Shown here: positions 7,566 through 16,000 of the stretch, piece by piece | Layout: each line of letters begins with the position of its first letter | Numbering within the stretch: the first letter of the stretch is position 1 | NCBI GenBank assembly: GCA_028821575.1 | Contig: JAPPFW010000059.1 | Span: 1 to 41,439 of the forward strand | From: a bacterium | Lineage (GTDB): Bacteria > Actinomycetota > Acidimicrobiia > Spongiisociales > Spongiisociaceae | DNA: 41,439 nt | Direction of reading: 5' to 3' | Translations under genes and position numbers: made by a program | Notes under the pieces: model-generated | The model's database searches: none | Told to the model about the DNA's origin: nothing | Seen by the model: only the letters and a program-made list of their open reading frames with translations

Positions 7566-9061
7566 TCCTGGAACCCATGTTCGAGGCTCTTCAGGAGCCG
7601 AAGTACCTCTGACTCCACCTCTATGAGCTCTCGGAGCAGCTCCGCCGGCGGACGATTAGCGAGATCGAGCGGCTCGCTCGGGTTCGTAAGATCCAGATTG
7701 AAGTTCGTGGACTGGATCCATTCGACCGGAACACGCCATGCAAACTCATCCTCGACCCTGCTCTTCCACCAAGAACGGCATCTGGCGAATTCCTCGAACC
7801 TGATCGGTATTGTCTTCGTGTACTTCTTCCGCCCCTTGGGTGGGCGGATCTCGTAGAACCAGGTCTCCTTCGTTCGCCCGGTCTTCTCGAAGAAGAGCAG
7901 GTTGAATGGGATCGCAGTGGAGGGCTCGAGCACGCCCGCGGGCAACCTGACAACGGTGTGCAGATTGCACTCCTCCAGGAGTTGCTCCTTGATTCGGGCA
8001 CCGACACCACTCCCGACGAGCACCCTGTTCGGTACGACCATCGCGCACCGGCCACGATCCTTCAGTCGCCGGACCAAGAGTTGGATGAAAAGCCATTCTG
8101 TCGCCGCCGTCCGCCCGTAGGCCGGGAAGTTGTTCTGGATCCTCTCCATCTCTAGGCCGCCGAACGGGGGATTCGTGACGATGACATCAACCTGGTCAGC
8201 GCGGCTGATCTCTGCGATCGGCTTGGCCAAGGCATCGCCTCGGACCAGATTAGGCTCACCCACTCCGCGCAAGAGCATGTTCACCACTCCGAGGAGGTAG
8301 GGGAGGGAACTCCTCTCGACGCCACGCAAGTTCTCGTGGAGTCTCCGATACTCCTCTGCCGTCCCGACGCCGGGACGGAGGTATTCCAGGGCTTCGACCA
8401 GAAACCCTCCGGTGCCGCAAGCCGGATCGAGTATTACCTCACCGAGTTGGGGGGCGATCTGCTCCACCATGAAGCGAATGACCGGCCGGGGCGTGTAAAA
8501 GCTGCCTGAGCCACCAGCGGCATCGTGTGCATCCCTCAGCATCGTTTCGTAGAGATAGGCCATCGTGGTCATGGCGTCGGACGACGCAAAGTCGATCTCC
8601 TCGACGTGGTCGACGACAACACGAAGCAGATAGCCGGAGAACATCCGGTTGTCGGCTTCCTTGAAGATCGCTCTCAGGGCAGCGCGGGAGTCATTGCTTC
8701 CTGTCCCGGCGAGGTCTCGGAGGTATGGCAGTAGCCCTCGTCGGCGTACCCCCCGATCATCGGTGAACTCTCTCTCGATGAAGGAGATCAGCGACTCTCC
8801 GGTCCGGCCGTCCGGATCAGCCGCCCAGTCACGCCAACGATACGGCGCATCGATGGCCGGCCGGAACCCGGGGTCGGTGGTCTCGCGGTCCTGCTCCAGG
8901 CTGTCGAAGGCCTTGAGGAACAGCAGCCACGCAAGTTGGGAAATCCGATCGAGTTCTCCATTCAGGCCGGCGTCCTTACGCATCGCATTGCGGGCCGCGC
9001 TGACGGCGTCCGCTAGTTCCGCGCGACGTGTGGTCTGTGCAGTCGCGTTCTTCTTGGCCAT
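7562..9061 (-). CDS. hsdM: type I restriction-modification DNA methyltransferase (HsdM)
   Basis: The 499-residue protein is an N6-adenine DNA methyltransferase. The N-terminal helical HsdM_N region spans residues about 13-150 (ELDRISQLAWLLFLKAFDSL). The N6_Mtase domain follows, with FYTPRPV at 188-194. The SAM-binding motif DPACGTGGFL is at 212-221 and the catalytic NPPF at 297-300. The length fits HsdM. The ATG lies one base after the stop of the abiEii frame (TGA-C-ATG), so it is cotranscribed with the AbiE pair. No hsdR is visible on either side, so the window encodes a methylase without its nuclease. The function is probably DNA modification, or a remnant of a restriction system. Confidence 0.93.
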   Translation of the reverse strand: MAKKNATAQTTRRAELADAVSAARNAMRKDAGLNGELDRISQLAWLLFLKAFDSLEQDRETTDPGFRPAIDAPYRWRDWAADPDGRTGESLISFIEREFTDDRGVRRRGLLPYLRDLAGTGSNDSRAALRAIFKEADNRMFSGYLLRVVVDHVEEIDFASSDAMTTMAYLYETMLRDAHDAAGGSGSFYTPRPVIRFMVEQIAPQLGEVILDPACGTGGFLVEALEYLRPGVGTAEEYRRLHENLRGVERSSLPYLLGVVNMLLRGVGEPNLVRGDALAKPIAEISRADQVDVIVTNPPFGGLEMERIQNNFPAYGRTAATEWLFIQLLVRRLKDRGRCAMVVPNRVLVGSGVGARIKEQLLEECNLHTVVRLPAGVLEPSTAIPFNLLFFEKTGRTKETWFYEIRPPKGRKKYTKTIPIRFEEFARCRSWWKSRVEDEFAWRVPVEWIQSTNFNLDLTNPSEPLDLANRPPAELLRELIEVESEVLRLLKSLEHGFQE

Positions 9062-9062
9062 G

Positions 9063-9925
9063 TCAACTCACCTGTAGTCCGAGCCTGATCCACCAGGAGC
9101 GGACGAGATCGAAAGCCTTGGGTAGCGAATCGGCTTCGACATCCAGGGCGGTGACCAGCGAGTGGTAGGTATCCGTCCAAGCAAGCGGCGCCTCGCCCAA
9201 GTCGCTCGGGAGTTCATGCGTGCCGCGCTGTTCGAAGGTGGTCCGGATGGCTGCGCGACAGGCGTCGTCGTCCAGGTAGTCGTTCTCGAGAAGTAGAACC
9301 AGGTCGGCGAGATCCCTTACCCGCGTGCTCGGTTGGTTGCGGTAGGTGCGGGTCAGGGCTGGAGCTTCTCTGCCGCGTGGCGGTTGATGTCGATCAATTC
9401 CGCGGTCCGAGACCGGACTCCGGCGAATACAAGCTCGTTGTGCAGGGGCACCCGTTCTGTCGGCTCCAGTTCCTCGACTCTCGGCGCAACGTCCAGCTTG
9501 AGGGAGCCGAACTGTCTGCCAGCCAGATCGGACCGGACGCTATACCTCCAAATCGCCCGGCCGCCCTGGTCGGCTTGGAGTTGCTCCGCGCGCCCGACAA
9601 AGAAGGTAAACCAATCCTCGTCAGGGTCGGTCTCCAGTGCTTCAATCATCCGATCGCGAAGACGGTCACCGTCGATTGCGTCTTCTCGCAGACCAAGATC
9701 GAGGTCTATGGATGCTCGTGCCCGACGACCCAGCCTAACGTCGAGGGCGAGGCCCCCTTTCACTACCCACATACCTGGCTCGGCCAAGTCCAGGCGAACG
9801 ACGATACGCTCATACATAACCCGCCGGCGAAGCCGCTCAATGCTGATGCCGGACTCCTGGGAGTCGCTCCGAAGGTGGTGCCCGAGTGCCATACGGAGTG
9901 CTGCCGGGCTTTCGTAGCGCCTCAC
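9063..9925 (-). pseudogene. AbiEii-type nucleotidyltransferase toxin, frameshifted
   Basis: The first part (GTG 9925, overlapping the upstream stop as GTGA) carries the AbiEii/MenT-like nucleotidyltransferase signature. KGGLALDVRLG is at residues about 56-66 and ASIDLDLGL at 71-79, with Asp74 and Asp76 as likely metal ligands. It stops at TGA 9353-9355 after NRHAAEKLQP. Shifting one base at about 9356-9364 gives A-L-T-R-TYRNQPSTRVRDLADLV and continues for about 95 residues to TGA 9063-9065, one base from hsdM. AEKL-x-A followed by RVRDLADLV is the expected family sequence. A one-base deletion has therefore split a gene of about 287 codons. AbiEii toxins transfer nucleotides to RNA (type IV toxin-antitoxin). 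It is inactive unless this is a sequencing error. Confidence 0.82.
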
Positions 9926-10514
9926 AGGCCGAGCCTCCCGAGAGCCTGCTCGATACGCAGGGCAGCCTTGAGGCCCACGGCCTCGGCTCGTTCCCGGAGC
10001 CGTCTGGGTGTGAGCAGACCGCGATCCCGTGCCTCCTCGATCGCACGGTCGAGCTGGTCGCCGTCCGCCCCGGCGGCAGCGACATCGACCAATGACCTGA
10101 CCGGTCTCGTCACTCGAAACCCTTCTCCCTCCTCGATATCGGCTCGATCCAGCGAGGCAGTGTGAATCACAACACCGACAGAGCGCTTCGAGAAGCCCCT
10201 CGGCGCAGTCAGGTGGACCCGAGCCGGGTTGAACTCGCCGATACCGTGAACGTCCAGTGCGGACTCGTGGGAAACGACCGCCCGGCCTCCAGCCCACAGT
10301 GTCCAGCGAATCAGGTCGTCGTGTGCCCCCATCGGCCATGCGAAGAGCTGGTATAGACCTCGATCGATGCGGACCCAGTTACCCTGCTGCGCGTGGTAGT
10401 GCTGCGCTTGGTAGGAGTAGCCGATCTCCCGCGCTTGGGCAGCAGTGAAGTAGCCCCCTGCGTTACGGCAAGCTGGAAAAGCTCTCGACGGAGATCCTGG
10501 CGGCTAGTACGCAT
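9922..10514 (-). pseudogene. AbiEi-type antitoxin, frameshifted near the N-terminus
   Basis: From ATG 10514 the frame reads MRTSRQDLRRELFQLAVTQG and then fails. Adding one G in the five-G run (plus-strand C-run 10454-10458) continues it as GYFTAAQAREIGYSYQAQHYH, N-W-V-R-I-D-R-G-L-Y-Q-L and GAHDDLIRWTLWAGGRAVVS. This is the wHTH plus AbiEi C-domain of type IV antitoxins. The frame then runs intact to TGA 9922-9924 (LGRLGL). A shorter start at 10332 would lack the winged helix. The family binds inverted repeats in its own promoter and represses the operon. Both AbiE genes carrying single-base lesions suggests decay of the module, or homopolymer errors in the assembly. Confidence 0.8.
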
Positions 10515-10515
10515 G

Positions 10516-10547
10516 GTCCTCAACTGAAACTTGATTTCAAAGAGGAC
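10516..10547 (-). promoter_or_regulatory. dyad at the abiE operon start, likely operator
   Basis: GTCCTC (10516-10521) and GAGGAC (10542-10547) form an inverted repeat, with GAAA (10526-10529) and TTTC (10535-10538) nested inside. It covers the ribosome binding region of the antitoxin gene, next to an A+T-rich stretch (10551-10590) that could hold the promoter. AbiEi proteins are known to repress by binding such repeats; the assignment here is inference. Confidence 0.5.
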
Positions 10548-10792
10548 TCTAGCGTAAAAACTAAAGTATTTATTGAGTATTTGAAGGATAAGGCCTGAAG
10601 ACCCTGGATCGGGTGGATTGCTGTTCGTAGATTCTCACCGTTCCCGTCGACCGCGCGCAGCCAGGAGGGCGCTCGGCAACGACACCCGGCCAGATTTGGC
10701 GTCGAGCAAAGGCCCGTCTCATTATCTATATAGTTCTGTTGTCCGGCCAGGGAGTGTCGGGTACGCGTTTTCGCTACGGATGGGATTCACGG

Positions 10793-11968
10793 ATGGACAG
10801 AGCGTCTCCGGGCCTCAACCGACGGGTTCTGGCCACGGTCAGCTCCCCCATCAGCGAGGTGCGGTCGTGGGTGGCGGCCGGGCTCCAGAACCCCGACCTG
10901 CCGCTGATCGACGTGGCCCAGGCCGCTCCCGGCTACCCGCCGGACCGTGGCCTGATCGAACATGTCTCGCGGCTGGATCAGGCGCAGGTGTCCCGCTACG
11001 GCCCGGTGCTGGGCGAGGCGCCGCTACGCGCGGCGCTGGCCGAGGACCTGTCGACGTCCTACGGCGGCGTGGTGCGGCCCGAGCAGGTGGCGATCACCGC
11101 CGGGGCCAACCAGGCCTTCTGCCTGGCCGTGTCGGTGCTGTGCGAACCGGGCGACCGGGTGGTGATGCCGGTGCCCCACTACTTCAACTACGACATGTGG
11201 CTCAACATGGCGGGGGTCGAGGCGGCCTACCTCGAGTGCTCCGAGGGCATGCTCCCCCCCGTGGAGGGCGCCGCCGCGCTGGTGGACGAGCGCACCAGGG
11301 CCATCGTGCTGGTGACCCCCAACAACCCCACCGGGCGGGTGTACCCCCCGAAGTTGATCTCCGACTTCGCAGGCTTGGCCGCCGAGGCGGGCATCCACCT
11401 GATCGTCGACGAGACCTACCGCGACTTCCGGCACACTACGGCACGGGCCCACGACCTGTTCGGGGACCCGCAGTGGGACCGGACGGTGATCCACATCGAG
11501 AGCTTCTCCAAGGTCTACTCCATCCCGGGTTACCGGGTGGGGGCCATGGCGGCCTCCCCCGACCTCCTGCACGAGGCGGACAAGGTGGCAGACTGCCTCA
11601 CGATCTGCCCCAGCCGGATCGGCCAGGAGGCGGCTCTCTACGGGCTCGGGCACCTGGCCGGCTGGGTGGAGGCCAACCGCTCGACCATGAACCGCCGGGT
11701 GCGGCAGTTCGGGGACGTCATGCGCGACAGTTCCTACGAGGTGGTCTCGGCGGGGGCGTACTTCGCCTACGTCCGCCATCCCTTCGAGGGAGTGCCGGGA
11801 GTCCGGGTGGCTCGCCGGCTGTTCGAGGAGTACGCGGTGCTCTGCCTGGCGGGGGAGATGTTCGGACCCGACCAGGACCGCTACCTGCGCCTCGCCTTCG
11901 CCAACCTCGAGGACCGCGACATCCCCGAGCTGGCCAGGAGACTCGACGAGAGCGCCTCGGGCGTCTGA
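10793..11968 (+). CDS. PLP-dependent aminotransferase, class I/II fold
   Basis: The 391-residue enzyme transfers amino groups using pyridoxal phosphate in the cytoplasm. Visible are GPVLGEAPLRAALA, TAGANQAFCLAVSVL (cofactor phosphate cup), TPNNPTGRVY, VDETYRDF (the Asp that pairs with the cofactor nitrogen), and SFSKVYSIPGYRVG, where Lys240 forms the Schiff base. RLAFAN near the end provides the arginine that binds the substrate carboxylate. ATG 10793 is preferred; the frame is open further upstream, but that part has no family character. The nucleoside hydrolase gene starts five bases after the stop, so the two are cotranscribed. Substrate is not predictable. Confidence 0.92.
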   Translation: MDRASPGLNRRVLATVSSPISEVRSWVAAGLQNPDLPLIDVAQAAPGYPPDRGLIEHVSRLDQAQVSRYGPVLGEAPLRAALAEDLSTSYGGVVRPEQVAITAGANQAFCLAVSVLCEPGDRVVMPVPHYFNYDMWLNMAGVEAAYLECSEGMLPPVEGAAALVDERTRAIVLVTPNNPTGRVYPPKLISDFAGLAAEAGIHLIVDETYRDFRHTTARAHDLFGDPQWDRTVIHIESFSKVYSIPGYRVGAMAASPDLLHEADKVADCLTICPSRIGQEAALYGLGHLAGWVEANRSTMNRRVRQFGDVMRDSSYEVVSAGAYFAYVRHPFEGVPGVRVARRLFEEYAVLCLAGEMFGPDQDRYLRLAFANLEDRDIPELARRLDESASGV

Positions 11969-11973
11969 GCAGA

Positions 11974-12894
11974 ATGCGCAGCCTGGTCATCGACACCGAC
12001 ACGGCCTCGGACGACGCGGTGGCCCTGATGATGGCGCTGCGCCATCCCGAAGTCGAGGTGGAGGCCATCACCGTGGTGTCCGGCAACGTGGGCATCGACC
12101 AGGCCGTCCAGAACGCCCTGTACGTGGTGGCGTTGTGCGGGGAGGAGGTTCCGGTCCATGCGGGCGCGGCGGTGCCTCTGGTGCAGGACCTCGTGACCGC
12201 CCAGGACGTGCATGGCGAGGACGGGATGGGCGACATCGGTCTCCCGGTGCGGGGTCGCACCCCGGCGGGAGGAAACGCGGTCGATGTGCTGATCGACTCC
12301 TTCCTGGACCGGCCCGGGGAGATCGACCTCGTGACGCTGGGACCGCTCACCAACGTGGCCCTGGCCCTCGTCAGGGCACCCGAGGTGGCCCGGGCGATCC
12401 GCCACTGCTACATCATGGGCGGCACGGGAGCCGGGCACGGCAACGTCACTCCCCTTGCGGAGTACAACTTCTGGGCGGACCCCGAGGCGGCGGCCATAGT
12501 GGTACGAGCGCCCATGCCCAAGACCGTCGTCGGGTGGGACATATCGGTGGCGTCGGCCACCTTCTCGCCGGAGGAGGCAGCGGAGTTGCGCTCGCTAGGC
12601 ACCCCCTACGCGGAGGTGGCGGTGGACTGCCAGGCCGTTGTGGACGGCTACGCCCGCGATACGGGCCTGGCCGGGTTCGACCTGCCCGACCCCATCGCCA
12701 TGGCGGTGGCCCTGGACCCGTCGATCGCCTCTACGTCACATATATATATGGAGGTGCTCGCGGGCGCCGGACCGGACCGGGGGGTGCAGAGCATCGACTG
12801 GCAGGGTCTCGGTGGTCGAGAGCCGAACGCCCGGGTCGTCCGGCAGGTGCCCAGAGCCTCCTTCGTGGAGGCCCTGCACCGGGAACTGTCCTAG
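11974..12894 (+). CDS. nucleoside hydrolase (IunH/Rih family)
   Basis: The 306-residue protein should cleave the N-glycosidic bond of ribonucleosides. IDTDTASDDAVALMMAL (residues 6-22) is the calcium-binding DTD-x3-DDA signature. Further family features are VSGN, LVTLGPLTNVALAL, IMGG, and AEYNFWADPEAA with the substrate-binding Asn. DPIAMAV near residue 240 gives the last calcium ligand. The residue before that Asp is Pro in place of the His acting as general acid in classical inosine-uridine hydrolases, so substrate preference may differ. It starts five bases after the aminotransferase stop, which suggests a joint role in nucleoside or amine salvage. The long frame reading through from 10618 is a G+C artefact. 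Confidence 0.9.
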   Translation: MRSLVIDTDTASDDAVALMMALRHPEVEVEAITVVSGNVGIDQAVQNALYVVALCGEEVPVHAGAAVPLVQDLVTAQDVHGEDGMGDIGLPVRGRTPAGGNAVDVLIDSFLDRPGEIDLVTLGPLTNVALALVRAPEVARAIRHCYIMGGTGAGHGNVTPLAEYNFWADPEAAAIVVRAPMPKTVVGWDISVASATFSPEEAAELRSLGTPYAEVAVDCQAVVDGYARDTGLAGFDLPDPIAMAVALDPSIASTSHIYMEVLAGAGPDRGVQSIDWQGLGGREPNARVVRQVPRASFVEALHRELS

Positions 12895-13095
12895 GAGCGT
12901 TTGCTTCGCAACCCGCGCCGGGTGCCCTGTCGGTTCTCGCGAGACGGGGACCCAGGGGCTCCGCCTTACGTCGGAGGAGAAAGGCGGTCTCGCCGGGCAG
13001 GGATCACTACGTCGGACGGGCCAGGCGGTACCGGTTAGCGTGACGAGCACGGAGAACATGTGGAGGTTGGTGGCAATACTCCCGAACCGGGTGGA

Positions 13096-16000
13096 ATGAA
13101 GCCACGATCATTGGTACGGATCGTCCCCGCGTTGGTGGTGGCAGGCGCCATTGTGATGACGCCGCTGGGGGGGTGGGGATCGAAGAGCGACGAGGCCCTC
13201 CCCGCGCCGGTCTCCGGCACCACGGCCGCACCGGAACCCGAGCCAACCGCAGACATCACAGCCAGACCGGTACCGAAAGCGACCACCGACATCACCGCCT
13301 CACCAGCAGACGAGGTGCGCGCCGAACTCATAGCCGGACCGATACTCGAGCTGCACATCGACATCGGACCCCCACCCGAGCACGGACCGAGCAGCCACAC
13401 CCCGGTACCTCCGGTTACGGAACCCGCGCCGGCCATCCCGGACCCGGGATTCGGGGACGACGAGGGCAGCTTCCACGAGCCGGCCATCGATGCCCTGGCC
13501 GAGTTGGGCATCCTCGACGGGACCGAGTGTGGTGACAAGCGGATCTGCCCCCGAATGCCGATCACCCGCTGGGCGATGGCCGTCTGGCTCATCCGGGCCC
13601 TGGACGAGTCCCCGTCGGAGGTGCCCACCCGCTTCGCCGACGGGGACCCGGATGCGTGGTGGGCGCCCTACGTGGAGCGCGTCGTGGAGCGGCGCATCGC
13701 GGACGGCTGCGCCACCGGCCCCGACCGGTACTGCCCCCACAGCCCGGTCACCCGCGGCCAGATGGCAACGATCCTGGTGGGGGGGTTCGACCTGTTTCCC
13801 GGACCCCCGGCCGGTTTCCTCGACACGGCCGGCGGCGCGCATGCCCCCGGCATCGACGCCCTTGCCGCGGCCGGGATCGGCGCCGGTTGCGCGGCCGAGC
13901 CGGCTCGCTACTGCCCGCAGAGACTCGTCACCCGTGGTGAGATGGCGACCCTGCTCGCCCGAGCCCTGGATCTCGTCCCACCGGCCGGTGCGCCGGTTCC
14001 AAGTCCATCCGGTACCGGCTTCACCGCCGTCTCCGTCGGCCGGATCCACGCCTGCGCCATTCGCTCCGACCGCACAATCGCCTGCTGGGGTAGCAACGAG
14101 GGGGAACTCCTGAAGCCGCCCCGCGGGTCGTTCCGTGACCTCTCCGCCGGCGAGCGGCACACCTGCGCCATCCGTGCCGGAGGCACCCTCGAATGCTGGG
14201 GAGTGGGGGGAGTGGAGTCGGAGTCCGTACCGTCCGGCAGGTTCACCCAGGTGGCCACGGGCGGACGTCACGCGTGCGGGCTGCGGACCAACGGCACCCT
14301 CCCGTGCTGGGAGTTGGATCGACGCACGAGTGCCGCAAGCCCTGCCCCGTCCGAGGCCAGGTTCACCAGCGTGTCCGCCGGAAGCGGCCACTCGTGCGCG
14401 ATACGCGCCGACCAGACCCTCGCCTGCGGGGGAAACTGGGGCTTGGGCCGCGGCAACCCACCGCCGGACGGTCGCTTCATCGCCGTGGACTCCGGTCCCT
14501 TCCACTCGTGCGCGATACGGACCAGCGGCGCCGTGACCTGTTGGGGAGGACGACACGGGATAGAGGCAGCCACCTTCGCAGGCGAATACCGCGCTGTCGG
14601 CGTCGGCGACCACCACGCGTGCGGGTTGCGCACGGACGGAACCGTCCAGTGCTGGGGCGACAACCGACACGGACAACTGGACGCGCCCGAAGGGCGGTTC
14701 ATCGCCCTCACCACGAACGCGCGGATGTCTTGCGGGCTGAGGTCCGACGGCGGCATCGACTGCTGGGGAGGGAACGGGTGGGGCGCTCCCGGCGCGGGAG
14801 CTTCCGGCGGGAAGTTCACCTCCGTGGCCAGCGGCGCCCGCTACCCGTGCGGGTTGAGACCGGACGGTTCCGTCGACTGCTGGGGAGACGACGGTGTCAG
14901 CCGCTATGTCTCCCGTCTGGGCCATTTCACCACCATGGACATGGGCGTGGATGGGGCATGCGGGATAGGGACCGACGGGGAGGCGGCCTGTTGGGGAACC
15001 CCTCGCAGTCCACCCGAGAATCTGGGACCGTTCACCGCCGTAGCCACCGGACTCTCCCACGCATGCGGGCTGCGCACCGACCGCACCGTCCGGTGCTGGG
15101 GCGACGACCAGCACGGACAGGCCACCCCCCCAAGCGGTCGGTTCGAAACCCTGGCCACCGGGGCCGACTACACCTGTGGGCTGCGCACCGACCGCACCGT
15201 CCGGTGCTGGGGCGACGACCGGGACGGACAGGCCACCCCCCCAAGCGGTCGGTTCGAGACCCTGGCCACCGGCCCACGCTCCGCCTGCGGGCTCGGTGCG
15301 GGCGGCTCGGTCAGCTGCTGGGGCGACGACCGGGACGGACAGGCCACGGCGCCGAGCGGAAGGTTCGCAGCCGTAGCTGTTGGCGAGGACCACGCATGCG
15401 GGCTGCGCACCGACCGCACGGTCACCTGCTGGGGTCGGAACGACGTGGGACAGTCGGACCCGCCCAGAGGGCGGTTCGCCGGCGTTGCGACCGGCTCCCT
15501 GCACTCGTGCGGGCTACTGACCGACCACAGTATCGTCTGCTGGGGCGAGAACCGGGACGGACAGCTGGATGCGGCCGACGGGCGGTTCGCCGCGGTGACG
15601 GCCGGCGGGAACCATTCGTGCGGGCTGCGCACCGACCGCACGGTCACCTGCTGGGGTCAGCCGGTCGTCGAAGCACCCGAAGGCGTGCGCCAGGCCACCC
15701 ACCCCGAGGCAGTGGGCGCACCGCGCCACGGCCCGTTCGTCGCCGTGTCCGCAGGCGGGGGGCACGCGTGCGGGATTGCGGACGGCGGCAACCTCTCGTG
15801 TTGGGGCAACGACTTCAGTGGGCAGAGCCTGGCACCCGACGGGCCCTTCGCCACCGTCAGCGCCGGCGTCGACCAAACCTGCGGGATACGCACCCGCGGG
15901 ACCATCACCTGCTGGGGTAGGAGTCCCGGCCAGGACCTGCCGGACGACCCTCTGCTGGAGGTGGGAGTGCCGTACGGACGGTTCGCCGCGGTGACGGCGG

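Noticed and set aside
10618..11973. Rightward frame upstream of and continuous with the nucleoside hydrolase, suggesting a fusion
   Set aside because: The upstream part overlaps the aminotransferase in another frame and has no domain. The hydrolase begins at ATG 11974 with its calcium motif in place.
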